DNA from: Thermofilum sp. NZ13
GTDB taxonomy: Archaea; Thermoproteota; Thermoprotei; Thermofilales; Thermofilaceae
Assembly (NCBI GenBank): GCA_002855745.1
Contig: NDWX01000007.1
Span: 30,603 to 94,602 of the forward strand
Length of the DNA stretch: 64,000 nucleotides
Direction of reading: 5' to 3'
The position numbers were made by a program, and so were the translations under genes. Below the pieces are notes generated by a model. It was not told where the DNA came from. It saw nothing but the letters and a program-made list of their open reading frames with translations, and did not search any database. This document shows, piece after piece, positions 24,245 to 33,544 of the stretch; the first letter of the stretch is position 1; each line of letters opens with the position of its first letter.

Positions 24245-25534
24245 TTATCCTCCGCCCACTTTAGTTGCCCACTGCTGCATGGCGTAGTACATGAAGTCGG
24301 CGTGCCTCTGCAGGAACTTGCTCTGGAGCTCCTCGATCGGGAGGTACTTCCACTTGTCCTTGAAGGTCTGGGGCACTTTCTCCCAGACGCCCTTGACGAC
24401 AGGGTAGACTCCGCCTCTTTCAACGACGTTGCGGTACTGGACTTCTTCGCTGAGCAGGTAGTTTATGAACACCAGGGCGGCGTACTTGTGCGGAGCGTTC
24501 CAGGGTATGAAGACTCCGTCGAAGCCGCCGACAGCTATACCAGGATCTGGGTCGTAGACTCCCACGTCGTCGGGGTTGACGCGGCCCTCCTTTATCCACT
24601 CGGCAAGCACGTCGATCCACTGCGGCTCGAGCCAGACCTCACCTCTCGCGAAGAGCTCCATTGCCGCCGAGTTACCGGGTGGGTAGCTGCCAGGCTGGTA
24701 CATGTACTTCTCGAGCTCGTTGAGGTAGTCCCACAGGTTCATGCCGTTTTTGCCCGGGCTGCTGAAGAGCTTGTCAGCGTACGCCTGGTCGAAGGGCTTC
24801 ATGACGAACTTGTCGTAGCCGTAGAGCCAGTAGATAACGGAGATTAAAAACGTGTGGCCAGAGCCACCCTTGTTGGGGTCGCAGTACGTGAAGCGCCCAG
24901 GGTTCTTCTTAGCCCAGTCGAGGAGTGTGTCTAAGGTGGGTAGCTGGTCTGGCTTGACGTACTTCTTGTTGTAGATGAAGACGACCTGCCACCACACTAC
25001 GGGGATGAACTTTCCTCCAGTGGGTATGAGGTCGTTGAAGTAGAGGAGCGAGGGGTCAATGAGGTTCTTGGCGTTGGGTATCAGCTCGGCTGCTGGGACG
25101 TTCCAGACCAGGTCCTCGGTTAGCGCCTGCTTGAAGGGGACCGACCAGACGAGGGCTACGTCGACGTCACCGACAGCTTTCCCAGCCTTTTTGTCGGCCT
25201 CGAGCTTCTGGATCGTGCTGAACCAGTCCCCGTGGACGTACTTGACCTTTATCCCGTACTTCTGCTCGAAGGCCTTGGAGATGTTCTCGAAGTAAATTCT
25301 GTCCCAGTCGGCGCCGTAGCCGTAGAACGTAACCTCGCCCTCTTCTTTAGCCTTCTGCACTATTTCATCCCATGTCATGCTGAAGAGGTCCTTCGTAGCG
25401 GCGGGGGGCGTTACCGTTGTTGTCGGCGCGGGCGCTGTTAGCCTTCCCGCGAAGAAGCCAATTATGCCTGAGAGCAGTATGAGGATTATGGCGATGGCCA
25501 GCGTTGTTTTGGAAGCGCCTTTAGGGGTGCTCAT
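24245..25534 (-). CDS. ABC importer substrate-binding lipoprotein-like protein
   Basis: An N-terminal membrane anchor (TTLAIAIILILLSGIIGFFAG) is followed by a Thr/Pro linker (TAPAPTTTVTPPAATKD) and a two-lobed binding domain: GEVTFYGYGADWDRIYFENISKAFEQKYGIKVKYVHGDW, then IYNKKYVKPDQLPTLDTLLDWAKKN and a HKYAALVFINYLLSEEVQYRNV end. It resembles family 1 binding proteins of the iron/polyamine/YnjB kind. The ATG at 25534 (MSTPKGASK) fits a minus-strand TATA near 25567-25576; an ATG at 25558 is the alternative. It is the first gene of the importer operon. The ligand cannot be read from the sequence. Confidence 0.9.
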   Translation of the reverse strand: MSTPKGASKTTLAIAIILILLSGIIGFFAGRLTAPAPTTTVTPPAATKDLFSMTWDEIVQKAKEEGEVTFYGYGADWDRIYFENISKAFEQKYGIKVKYVHGDWFSTIQKLEADKKAGKAVGDVDVALVWSVPFKQALTEDLVWNVPAAELIPNAKNLIDPSLLYFNDLIPTGGKFIPVVWWQVVFIYNKKYVKPDQLPTLDTLLDWAKKNPGRFTYCDPNKGGSGHTFLISVIYWLYGYDKFVMKPFDQAYADKLFSSPGKNGMNLWDYLNELEKYMYQPGSYPPGNSAAMELFARGEVWLEPQWIDVLAEWIKEGRVNPDDVGVYDPDPGIAVGGFDGVFIPWNAPHKYAALVFINYLLSEEVQYRNVVERGGVYPVVKGVWEKVPQTFKDKWKYLPIEELQSKFLQRHADFMYYAMQQWATKVGGG

Positions 25535-25558
25535 ACCCTTTCGGCATGTATTCTTCAA

Positions 25559-25842
25559 TTAAGTATAATATAAAGTTTTCTATTTGGATTAAAATATACA
25601 CTACAACATGGAGTACAAAAATACACGTTAAATATAAATACATATATAGGATTCTAAAAACCTAGCTATTTGTACAAATCAACGTAGCTACCAATCCATC
25701 GAGGCAGGCAATGTGACTCTAGTCCAGCTGATCTAGGAAACATTTAATTATTTCATTCCCCGGCGTTCTCGGAACAAAGTCCTGAGAAAAACTGAGATGT
25801 TAGCCCGCTTTAAGTTAAAAATTTCTCTACAACGGCCGAACC
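25559..25842. promoter_or_regulatory. AT-rich promoter region of the ABC importer operon
   Basis: A 284-base, markedly AT-rich spacer. Minus-strand TATA candidates lie at 25567-25576 and 25588-25600, either of which suits the binding-protein gene. The rest shows no conserved ORF. A short symmetric TTTGTACAAA lies near 25670. Confidence 0.5.
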
Positions 25843-26322
25843 CTAAATTTTTTCCACTACTTCTCGCACGAACAGCGACCTCGAGAGTAGGGTGAGCTTG
25901 TCTAAGCCTCGGTGTATTACTACCCGGCCGCAGTCCACGATCCTCAAGACTTTCTCCTCGAACAGCTTCGTGTCCACGCTCGGGTCGAACACCAGCTCCT
26001 CGATCCCCACGAGGAATAGGGGACCGGGGGCTTTCTCCAAGTCCTCTCGGGAGAGCACGAGCCTGCCGATGTGCCGGATAAACACGGGCTTCTTCTTCAG
26101 CGCTCCGATAGGTATAAGCCTCTTCAGGATCTCCGGTGTGTCCTGCGGGAGGCCGGCGAGCTGTGGGCCCGCGTCCACCAGGGCTAGGATGAGCTTGAAG
26201 GCCTGCGACGCAACCGTGCCCACGCTGAGCCCCATCCTCTTGGCAAGCCGGGACATCTCCTCGTATGCTGAAGCGTCTACCCCTCTTATTACCACGTTCT
26301 TAATTCTCCCAGCCTCAGACAC
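25843..26322 (-). CDS. Unknown protein with RHH-like N-terminus
   Basis: 159 residues. The beginning RIKNVVIRGVDASAYEEMSRLAKRMGLSVGTVASQAFKLIL matches the strand-helix-helix pattern of Arc/MetJ-type DNA-binding proteins. The remainder (PVFIRHIGRLVLSREDLEKAPGPLFLVGIEELVFDPSVDTKLFEEKVLRIVDCGRVVIHRG) alternates beta and alpha and is not a domain I recognise. It overlaps the end of the upstream coiled-coil gene by eight bases, so they share an operon. It could be a regulator of that surface protein; this is inference. Confidence 0.65.
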   Translation of the reverse strand: MSEAGRIKNVVIRGVDASAYEEMSRLAKRMGLSVGTVASQAFKLILALVDAGPQLAGLPQDTPEILKRLIPIGALKKKPVFIRHIGRLVLSREDLEKAPGPLFLVGIEELVFDPSVDTKLFEEKVLRIVDCGRVVIHRGLDKLTLLSRSLFVREVVEKI

Positions 26323-28087
26323 CGCCCACCCCCTCCAGAGCCCTGAGCTTGCTCTTGAGAGCCTCGATCCGCCCGCGTAGCTCGGCGCTGTCCCTTTGGG
26401 CGAGGTGCTTCTCCTTTCTACCGCTGAGCGTGAAGTATGCTCCAGCCGCCAAGACAGCCAGGACGGCGGGCCAGTAAGCCCGCACCTTTTTCGTCGCAGG
26501 CTCGAGGCTTACGTTCGAGACTTGCGGCTCGCTCCGCTTTACCTTGAATAGGGGCAGGGACACGTACACCACGTCCCCCATGAGCTCCGTCCTCAGTTGC
26601 TTATCCCCTGCTGTCGCAGTAGCTCTCTGCGAGAGGATAGTGGTGTTGAACTGCTTGAAGCTATCCGGGTAGAGGGGGCCCTCGATCATGTTTGATAGCC
26701 TCATGAGGCTTGAGTCGATGAGCTGGGCCGCCTGCCTTAAACCACCCGCGAGTTCGCGGAGCTTGCGGGCCGACTCTCGGAGCACGCCGGCCATGAGCCT
26801 AAGCTTTGTGGAAGCCGCCCTCATGTTCTCGGTTGCGGCGTACAGCTGGGACTTGACAGCTCCGTACTCTCCGACGAGCATCTTGAGGTCGTTGACTTCG
26901 CTCTCGAAGAGGGACAGCTGTTTTCTAGCCTCACCGAGGAGGGAGTCCACTTCTGACACAGTGAGGTTGAGGCCCGTGATGTTCAACGACTCCAAGAGCC
27001 TTCTGAGCTCGTCCTCCCGCACCGAGAGGTTCCCCTGAATCCTGTCCAGGGTGTCCTTAGCCCTCCTAAGCGCCAGCGAAGCGTTCTCGAGCACCGGTTT
27101 AACCCTCGCCTCCACGGAGTTCATCATGTCGAGGCCCCTCGTCAGCTGAGCGGCCGCGTTACCCATAGCGGTGGAAGCGGCGTCGGCTAGGCTGGAGGCG
27201 TTCTCGAGCAGGCGCGCCTCCTCGTCGAACCCGTTGCTGAGATTGTACAGCAGGTCCCTGAGGGCCGTGACGTTCTCCTGGAAAGCCGTCAGGTTCCCGA
27301 CGTTCTCCTCTAAGAGCTTTAGGGTGAACCCCCTGTACCTTTCAATGAGAGACGCCTGCAGCCTCGGATCAAGGCTTACGGTTACCGTGGGTGGAGGAAT
27401 GAGTACCTCACCCCACGGGTTCTCCCCCCTCACCTCGAAGACAACGCTTAACCTGTAGCTACCGTTCATGAAGGAGGTCCACTGGAACGAGACCTCCGTT
27501 CCGCTCTCCCTCAAGCTCTGGGGGCTCTCGCTGTAGCTTATAGGGTACAGGTAGAGGGGGTCTATGCTCCAAGAGATGGAAATAGGTAGCTGCTGCTTTT
27601 TCAGCAGGTCTTCTCTCGCTTCGATCTCAACCGTGTAGTTGATGGTATGGGCCTTGAGCGCTACAACGTAGCAGTAACCCCTAGAGCAATCAGCGTGAAC
27701 TTCTCTGCCGTCTGCCTCTAGGCTCACGTTAACGTCGAACAGGTTCTTTCCGCTAACGCTGTACTTTATAGAGTCGCCTGGTTTGAGCTCCACATTTTCC
27801 CATGAAACGCTGAGGAACCCCTGCGACACGCCCACTCGCCCGGGAGGGACAGTGGCGGATAGACAATCAGGCGTGGCGAAGGCGAGGAGGTCGGTCAGCC
27901 CACCTGTGTAGGCCGAGTCGAAAACCAGGGTCACAGTAATCGTCGTGTTCTCGCCACACCCTGGGAGGACGTCAAGCTCCCGGATTATCGTCTTTCGGAC
28001 AGAGACCGTCTCAACAGGGTACGCTAGCACGAGCGAGGAAACGAGCAAAGCTAGGATTATCGTGCTCAGTTCAGCCCGCACAGGCAT
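26315..28087 (-). CDS. Secreted, membrane-anchored coiled-coil surface protein
   Basis: 590 residues: signal peptide (LSTIILALLVSSLVLAYP), a beta-rich domain (about 30-250) containing a Cys pair (CSRGYC), a long coiled coil (about 260-500; RLDMMNSVEARVKPVLENASLALRRAKDTLDRIQGNL type repeats with many N-glycosylation sequons), one membrane helix (YWPAVLAVLAAGAYFTL, about 540-556), and a basic cytoplasmic tail with a short coiled coil. The order resembles archaeal surface stalk proteins or periplasmic adaptors. It lies 91 bases downstream of a MacB/LolD-like ABC system on the same strand, so a role as an export partner is possible. A TATA element near 28118-28130 suggests its own promoter. Confidence 0.75.
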   Translation of the reverse strand: MPVRAELSTIILALLVSSLVLAYPVETVSVRKTIIRELDVLPGCGENTTITVTLVFDSAYTGGLTDLLAFATPDCLSATVPPGRVGVSQGFLSVSWENVELKPGDSIKYSVSGKNLFDVNVSLEADGREVHADCSRGYCYVVALKAHTINYTVEIEAREDLLKKQQLPISISWSIDPLYLYPISYSESPQSLRESGTEVSFQWTSFMNGSYRLSVVFEVRGENPWGEVLIPPPTVTVSLDPRLQASLIERYRGFTLKLLEENVGNLTAFQENVTALRDLLYNLSNGFDEEARLLENASSLADAASTAMGNAAAQLTRGLDMMNSVEARVKPVLENASLALRRAKDTLDRIQGNLSVREDELRRLLESLNITGLNLTVSEVDSLLGEARKQLSLFESEVNDLKMLVGEYGAVKSQLYAATENMRAASTKLRLMAGVLRESARKLRELAGGLRQAAQLIDSSLMRLSNMIEGPLYPDSFKQFNTTILSQRATATAGDKQLRTELMGDVVYVSLPLFKVKRSEPQVSNVSLEPATKKVRAYWPAVLAVLAAGAYFTLSGRKEKHLAQRDSAELRGRIEALKSKLRALEGVGGV

Positions 28088-28178
28088 GAGAGCACCTGAA
28101 GAAAAGAGTGTATATCAAGTATTTAAGATTAACGCTTAACGAAATGAGATTTTTCGACAGTAGGCGAAATCAAGGCTA

Positions 28179-29069
28179 CTAGGCGTACTTCTCAAGCCTG
28201 CTGATGCGGCGCTCAAGGGCCTTGATCTCCGCCTCGAGGAGTAGCGGGTCTATCCTCCCGACTTTCGCCGCCCTCTCAAGGGCCTCGAGCTTGGTTCTAA
28301 GGATGCTGATCTGCGTCTTCCTAATGTCCTCAGATTCGCTACCTGCCTTCAGCTCTCTTATAATGTCCATGAGGGTTTTCTTGGGTGGTTCCTCGTAGAT
28401 CCTGCCAGCTCTGATGTAGAATGTGCGCGTGGCAAGCTCGGCGATTTCGGGGTTGTGGGTCACAATTATGATGGTCTGCCCGAAGGCCTGGTTGAGCCAC
28501 TTCACGAGCGAGAGCACCTTCGCCGCTGTGTCTACGTCGAGGGCGCCGGTGGGCTCGTCCATGAGTATGATGTCGGGGTTTGGGGCTAGCGCCCTTGCTA
28601 TCGCGACTCGCTGTTGCTGGCCCCCGCTCAGCTGGCTGGGGAACTTGTCCTCGTGGCCTTTGAGCCCGACGATCTCGAGGATCTTCGCCGCTATCTCCTT
28701 GACCTCCTTCACGCTGTAGATCCCGGTGAAAAGAAGCGGAAGCATCACGTTCTCGAGGGCCGTGTAGTTTCGGATTAGGTTGAATGACTGGAAGACGAAG
28801 CCGATCTTCCTGGCCCTGATTTTCGTCAGCTGCTCCTCGCTCATATCTGTTATGTCCACTCCCCCTACAACCACGCGTCCAGACGTGGGCTTATCCAGGC
28901 CGCCGGCTATGGAGAGGAGGGTGCTCTTCCCGCTGCCAGAGGGCCCCATGATCACGGCGAGCTCGCCGTCTAGGACTGTGAGGTTGACCCCCCTCAGGAC
29001 CTCGATCTCCTCGGTTGCGGTCCTGAACACCTTCCTGACCTCCTTAAGCTCCAGGGCAACCTCACTCAC
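28179..29069 (-). CDS. LolD/MacB-type ABC ATPase
   Basis: 296 residues: Walker [11 protein letters not shown]-loop [17 protein letters not shown], signature LSGGQQQR, Walker [13 protein letters not shown], switch [11 protein letters not shown]. The last 70 residues are an added charged coiled coil ([37 protein letters not shown]), unusual for this family and perhaps used to contact a partner. It overlaps the permease gene by eight bases. The pair would work as a mechanotransmission transporter or lipoprotein/peptide exporter. Confidence 0.93.
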   Translation of the reverse strand: MSEVALELKEVRKVFRTATEEIEVLRGVNLTVLDGELAVIMGPSGSGKSTLLSIAGGLDKPTSGRVVVGGVDITDMSEEQLTKIRARKIGFVFQSFNLIRNYTALENVMLPLLFTGIYSVKEVKEIAAKILEIVGLKGHEDKFPSQLSGGQQQRVAIARALAPNPDIILMDEPTGALDVDTAAKVLSLVKWLNQAFGQTIIIVTHNPEIAELATRTFYIRAGRIYEEPPKKTLMDIIRELKAGSESEDIRKTQISILRTKLEALERAAKVGRIDPLLLEAEIKALERRISRLEKYA

Positions 29070-30222
29070 TCTTCAACACCTCTACGGGCCTTATCGAGGT
29101 GGCTCGCCAGACGGGGTAGATTGAGGCTAGGACGCTCAGCGCCGTAGCTAGAGCCACGCCGAGGACGAGCGTGGAGGCCTCGAGTATCCGGGGAGGGTTG
29201 AGGAAGCCGTAGGAGGAAACGATCTCGATTCCGACGCGCGCGCCAGCGACGCCAAACGCCAGGCCCAGAAGGCCCCCTGAGATGCCGTAGATTAGCGCCT
29301 CCAGCATGAATATTGCAGCAACGCTCGCCCTGCTAGCCCCCTGAGTGCGCATGATCGCGATTTCCCTCTGGTGCTCGCGGACAGTGGAGGTTATCGTGCT
29401 CGTGGTGCCGAAGACCGCCACAGCTAACCCGACCAGAGTCGTGGATAGCAGGAGGCCCTCTATGAGAGACATAACCTTGAAGACAACGCCTATGACCTCC
29501 TCCCTTAGCATGACCCTAGAGCCCGGGTAGACCATGGATATGAGGTTCTTCACGGCAACAGGGTCCACGCCGTCTTCAACCTTCACGACAGCCATGCTAA
29601 CGTAGCCAGGCCTTCCGAGGAGGTTCTGAGCTTCGCGCAGAGGGAGGATGATGTAGCCTCCTGCCGCGCCTATCTCCTCGATCTTCATCGTGACCTCCGC
29701 TATGCCTATGACCTCGTACTGCTTGAAGAAGCCACCGTAAGGAGGCTTGACGGTAACCTTGTCCCCTACGGTCAGGTTCAGCCTTTTCGCCAGGCCGACA
29801 TCGGCGATGGCATACGGTCCGGACAGACTGCTGAAACCTGCCCCCGCGATGAAGCGTGAAACCACGTTCTTCAGGTCCTCCGGCCTGACTCCTAGAACGA
29901 ACACAGCGTTCCTCCCAATGTAGCCTGTAACGAGGATCGCCGGCGTCACGTCCTTAACTCCCGGGAGCTTCTTGAAGTTGTCCAGAACGTTCTCGGAGAC
30001 GTCGTAGAGACCCTGCCCGTAGACGACAACCTCACCCGGAAGCACCTGCTCCACTATACTCTGCGCCGCGGTGCGGCTGCCGACGCTGAGGATCCTGAGC
30101 GATATGAACGTTGCAACGCCGCTCGCGATAGCCAGTATGGTCAAGGCGGCTATGAGCTTCTTGAACAGCATGTCTCTCTCTACGAACTTTAGGGCTATGT
30201 AGAGCAGGCTGGTCTTAGACAC
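29062..30222 (-). CDS. MacB/FtsX-like ABC permease
   Basis: 386 residues with one N-terminal membrane helix, a large extracellular MacB-type domain (about 45-255; [33 protein letters not shown]), and three C-terminal helices starting at [20 protein letters not shown] with the conserved [28 protein letters not shown] segment. The C-terminus [18 protein letters not shown] is the family ending. It is first in its operon, with the ATPase overlapping its 3' end. Confidence 0.93.
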   Translation of the reverse strand: MSKTSLLYIALKFVERDMLFKKLIAALTILAIASGVATFISLRILSVGSRTAAQSIVEQVLPGEVVVYGQGLYDVSENVLDNFKKLPGVKDVTPAILVTGYIGRNAVFVLGVRPEDLKNVVSRFIAGAGFSSLSGPYAIADVGLAKRLNLTVGDKVTVKPPYGGFFKQYEVIGIAEVTMKIEEIGAAGGYIILPLREAQNLLGRPGYVSMAVVKVEDGVDPVAVKNLISMVYPGSRVMLREEVIGVVFKVMSLIEGLLLSTTLVGLAVAVFGTTSTITSTVREHQREIAIMRTQGASRASVAAIFMLEALIYGISGGLLGLAFGVAGARVGIEIVSSYGFLNPPRILEASTLVLGVALATALSVLASIYPVWRATSIRPVEVLKSE

Positions 30223-30247
30223 GTTCTCCTAAAACAGCGAGGCTATT

Positions 30248-31087
30248 TCAATGTGTCTTGCTTTTCACGATCTCCGAAATTTCCTTAACGGCTTCGTCGA
30301 GGGTGATCGCGTTCAGGGGGATCCCCTTGTCCCTCAGGATGAGGGATAGTTGAACGATTTGAGGCGGCTTTATGGCTGCTTTTCTCAGAACGTCAACCGC
30401 GTACAGCACCTCTCGCGTGGGCCCATCGAGTAGGATCTGGCCTTCAGCGACGAGGACCGTTCTCTCGGCAACCTCTGCCACGAAGCGCATGTCGTGGGTT
30501 ATCACAACGATAGTGAATCCCTCATCGTTGAGCCCCTTAACGAGCTTGGCTAGAACATGCCTCCCAGCGTGGTCCTGCCCCGTGGTGGGCTCGTCGAGGA
30601 TCAGTACCTTGGGCTTCATCGCCAGGACCGACGCCACGGTGAGCAGCTTCATCTTCCCGTAGTCGAGGTCGTAGGGGTTGTGATCCTCGAACCCCTCAAG
30701 CCCCACAAGGCTGAGAGCCCACTTGACCCTCTCGTTGACTTCCTCCTCAGAGAGCCCCAGGTTCCTTGGGCCGTACGCCACCTCGTCTCTAACTTTACTC
30801 TCGAATATCTGGTGGCTGGGGTTCTGGAACACGTAACCCACCCTTTTCACGATCTCATGCGTCGGCGTCGTGCGCGTGTCCAGCCCGTCGACGAGCACTA
30901 CGCCCTTCGTCGGCTTCAGCAACCCGTTAATGTTCTTCGCGAGCGTGGTCTTACCCCCGCCGTTCTGACCTATGATGGCTACGCGCTCGCCGGGCTTCAG
31001 CGAGAAGTTCACGCCTCTAAGGGCCCAGCTGTCAGCCCCCGGGTACCGGAACCAAAGGTCTTTAACCTCGACGACCGCGTCCATCAC
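30248..31087 (-). CDS. ECF transporter ATPase EcfA (second)
   Basis: 279 residues with Walker A GQNGGGKTT, Q-loop VFQNPSHQIFESKVRDEVAYGPRNLGL and Walker B VLILDEPTTGQDHAG. The VRDEVAYGPRNL stretch is a mark of energy-coupling-factor ATPases. The signature loop reads NPYDLDYGKMKLL in place of LSGGQ, a clear departure: the Ser and both Gly are not conserved. With a normal partner ATPase next door, this subunit may form an asymmetric heterodimer. It overlaps the partner ATPase by four bases. Confidence 0.9.
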   Translation of the reverse strand: MMDAVVEVKDLWFRYPGADSWALRGVNFSLKPGERVAIIGQNGGGKTTLAKNINGLLKPTKGVVLVDGLDTRTTPTHEIVKRVGYVFQNPSHQIFESKVRDEVAYGPRNLGLSEEEVNERVKWALSLVGLEGFEDHNPYDLDYGKMKLLTVASVLAMKPKVLILDEPTTGQDHAGRHVLAKLVKGLNDEGFTIVVITHDMRFVAEVAERTVLVAEGQILLDGPTREVLYAVDVLRKAAIKPPQIVQLSLILRDKGIPLNAITLDEAVKEISEIVKSKTH

Positions 31088-31950
31088 GCAACACCTATGA
31101 GCTCCGAGTACACCCTAACCGCCTCCTCCAGCGTTATAGGGTACTCGATCTCCAGCCCCAGCTCCTTCTCAAGCGCGTAAGCGAGCTCTGTGACTGTGGG
31201 CGGGTCGACGCCTACGCTCTTCAACTTATCGACCTCCCGCAGGACGCCGCGCGCAGGCCCATAGGCCAGGACTCTACCGTTGTACAGGAGTAGAGCTTTG
31301 TCGGCGAAGTAGGCTACGTCCTCTATCTCGTGCTCCGCTATTACTATCGTGGAACCCTCGCTGGCGAGCCTCTCGATGACGCCGAGGACCTCGAACTTGC
31401 CGATAGGGTCCAGCTGAGCCGTAGGCTCGTCTAGCACGATGACCTCGGGTTTTAGGGCGAGGACGGTCGCGATCGCCAGCCTCTGCATCTGGCCGCCTGA
31501 AAGCTCGAAGGGAGACCTTTTCTCAAGTCCGTTGAGCCCCACGTACCGTATCGCCTCCTCCACCCTTCTCGCTATTTCCTCCTTGGGGTAACCGAGCATC
31601 ATCAGGCCAAAGGCGACCTCCTCCCACACGGTGAGCGCCAGCCCGGACATCTGGTCTTCGGGGTCCTGGAAGACGAGCCCGACTTTAGTGGCGAGCTTAG
31701 CGACACTGGACTTAAGCACCTCCTCGCCCGCGACGAGTACCCTCCCGCCGTACCGACCTCCGTAGAAGTGCGGGACGAGGCCGTTCAGAGACTTGCAGAG
31801 CGTGGACTTCCCGGAGCCGTTGGGGCCGAGGATCGCCAGAACCTCCCCGCGCTTAACCTCGAAGCTCACATCCTTCAGCACGAAGTCCTTGCTCGTAGGG
31901 TAAGCGTACGTTAGGTGCTCCACCTGCACCACGGGCTCGCTTGAAGCCAT
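31084..31950 (-). CDS. ECF transporter ATPase EcfA' (first)
   Basis: About 288 residues: Walker A GPNGSGKST, VFQDPEDQMSGLALTVWEEVAFGLMMLG, signature LSGGQMQRLAIA, Walker B VIVLDEPTAQLD, switch IAEHEIEDVA. The ATG at 31950 gives MASSEPVVQVEHLTYAYP, the normal ECF ATPase start, and overlaps the EcfT stop by one base; the longer frame upstream lies inside EcfT. All catalytic motifs are intact, unlike its partner. Confidence 0.93.
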   Translation of the reverse strand: MASSEPVVQVEHLTYAYPTSKDFVLKDVSFEVKRGEVLAILGPNGSGKSTLCKSLNGLVPHFYGGRYGGRVLVAGEEVLKSSVAKLATKVGLVFQDPEDQMSGLALTVWEEVAFGLMMLGYPKEEIARRVEEAIRYVGLNGLEKRSPFELSGGQMQRLAIATVLALKPEVIVLDEPTAQLDPIGKFEVLGVIERLASEGSTIVIAEHEIEDVAYFADKALLLYNGRVLAYGPARGVLREVDKLKSVGVDPPTVTELAYALEKELGLEIEYPITLEEAVRVYSELIGVA

Positions 31951-32798
31951 TAACCACCACCCCAAACCCACGAGAGCCTGGCTATAGGCGAGTAGCCCAC
32001 GCTGACGTACACCCACGCTAGGAACAGTGTGGCCGCCACCATACCCGCCAGGAAGACATAGTCCACCGACGTGAGCCTAGCCTCGTAGAGCAGGGTTTTC
32101 TTCACAGGTGAGCTGAACCCCCGGGACTCCAACGCGATGGCTCTAGTCTGAACCTTGTTGAGGGCGCTTAGAGTGAGGGGGATGACTACGGCCAGATAGT
32201 TCTTGATCTTGCCGACAAAGCCGACGTCAGTCCTCAACCCCCTCGCGATCTGAGCCTGCATGATCACGTTAGCCTCACTCGCCAAGAGGGGTATGAACTG
32301 GAAGGTTGCGACAACCATGTAGATGGCCTTGAAGGGGATTTTCATCTTGAAGAGAGTGGCGACGAGCTTGGCTTGGTTCGTGGTGAGGAAGAACAGCAGG
32401 GCGGAGGATATGGCGACCGCGATTCGGAGAGGCCACGTGAAGCCCCACCCGAAGCCCTCCAGGTAGACGGGGTACCTGGAGCCGAGTATCTCTATGTAGC
32501 CGATGACCGTCCTGTTCCACGGGAACCCTAGCGGCAGCGAGAGGATGGGAACAGCTATGGCTATCCAAGGTACAACGATGATCAGTAGGGTCGTCAGGAT
32601 GGGGCGGGCGACCCTGGCGTGAAGAGCCATTAGAAGCGTCACTGCTAGGAAAACCAGGTTCAGGAACGGGTCGTAGAAGATGTAGACTAGGACAGTGGCC
32701 CATATAAAGTACAGGAACTTGACGCGCCCGTCAAGTCTCTGGACGAAAGTGTCAGTTTCAACTGACGTCTTTTTAAGCAAAGAAACCCCGGCGGACAT
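31950..32798 (-). CDS. ECF transporter transmembrane subunit EcfT
   Basis: 282 residues with about five membrane helices and the EcfT coupling motif QAQIARGLRTD, plus a second coupling-helix region TRAIALESRGFSSP. The T subunit joins the two ATPases to the substrate-binding S subunit. It lies 38 bases downstream of the S subunit and one-base-overlaps the ATPase. A four-gene S-T-A-A order makes this a dedicated transporter. Confidence 0.93.
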   Translation of the reverse strand: MSAGVSLLKKTSVETDTFVQRLDGRVKFLYFIWATVLVYIFYDPFLNLVFLAVTLLMALHARVARPILTTLLIIVVPWIAIAVPILSLPLGFPWNRTVIGYIEILGSRYPVYLEGFGWGFTWPLRIAVAISSALLFFLTTNQAKLVATLFKMKIPFKAIYMVVATFQFIPLLASEANVIMQAQIARGLRTDVGFVGKIKNYLAVVIPLTLSALNKVQTRAIALESRGFSSPVKKTLLYEARLTSVDYVFLAGMVAATLFLAWVYVSVGYSPIARLSWVWGGG

Positions 32799-32836
32799 CC
32801 TCCCAAACCACTCAGAAAAATGCTATGTTAACTTCT

Positions 32837-33433
32837 CTATTTGGCGAGTATGAACCGCTTGGGGATGCGCTGAGCTATTATTACTGATATTATGAAACTT
32901 ACCGGCTTGTCGATGATCTCTGTAAACATGTTCTGAGCGTAGTTGGCTAGCCAGAAGTTACCTGTGCTGCTGAGCACAGCGGCGTAAACCGCAGCTGCCA
33001 GAGGCTTCCAGACAGGGCCACCCCCGAAAACGAGTATAGAGATAGCTGTCGTGAAGACAGGGTACAGGATGCCGTACAGCACTATCACAGCGACCCAGGT
33101 CATGGGCTTCTTGAGGTCTGTCAAGCCTGCTTTCATCATGAAGTACGTGATAAGGGCTATGACGACGTTTGCGAAGCCCCACACCCAGCTGGGCAGGCCC
33201 CAAACCGTCAGCGCCATTATGATGTTGTACAGGAAGCCCCCGATCGCCCCGACCCAGAACCCGCCAATCAGGGTACCTAGGATAGTGGCCCACGTGTCAC
33301 CCCATATAGGCGCTTTTAGAGCCTCAACTATCACCCCTCCAACGTAGTTCAGTGCGGCGACAGTTGGTATAAGCACAACGGCGATAATTGCTTTCCCTGT
33401 GGGCGTCACCTCCCTTACTTCCTGTGCTGTCAT
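32837..33433 (-). CDS. ECF transporter substrate-binding subunit (S component)
   Basis: 198 residues and six likely membrane helices: TGKAIIAVVLIPTVAALNYVGGVIVEALKAPIWGDTWATILGTLIGGFWVGAIGGFLYNIIMAL is typical of S components, with small residues in the first helix to contact EcfT. First gene of the operon. The ligand (a vitamin, metal or nucleobase) cannot be told from sequence alone; no riboswitch is visible in the short leader. Confidence 0.85.
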   Translation of the reverse strand: MTAQEVREVTPTGKAIIAVVLIPTVAALNYVGGVIVEALKAPIWGDTWATILGTLIGGFWVGAIGGFLYNIIMALTVWGLPSWVWGFANVVIALITYFMMKAGLTDLKKPMTWVAVIVLYGILYPVFTTAISILVFGGGPVWKPLAAAVYAAVLSSTGNFWLANYAQNMFTEIIDKPVSFIISVIIAQRIPKRFILAK

Positions 33434-33460
33434 TTTTAGTCTTTAATACTCCACGGAACA

Positions 33461-33470
33461 TATTTATAAG
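33461..33470 (-). promoter_or_regulatory. TATA box of the ECF transporter operon
   Basis: On the minus strand CTTATAAATA lies about 33 bases before the ATG at 33433, placing the start of transcription only a few bases from the start codon. Confidence 0.65.
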
Positions 33471-33544
33471 AATTTCTACCTGACATCACCCCCAGCTGAA
33501 TAAAAGCATTTTAACTAGGCCCCGAGCGGTGAAGGGGTGTCTCG

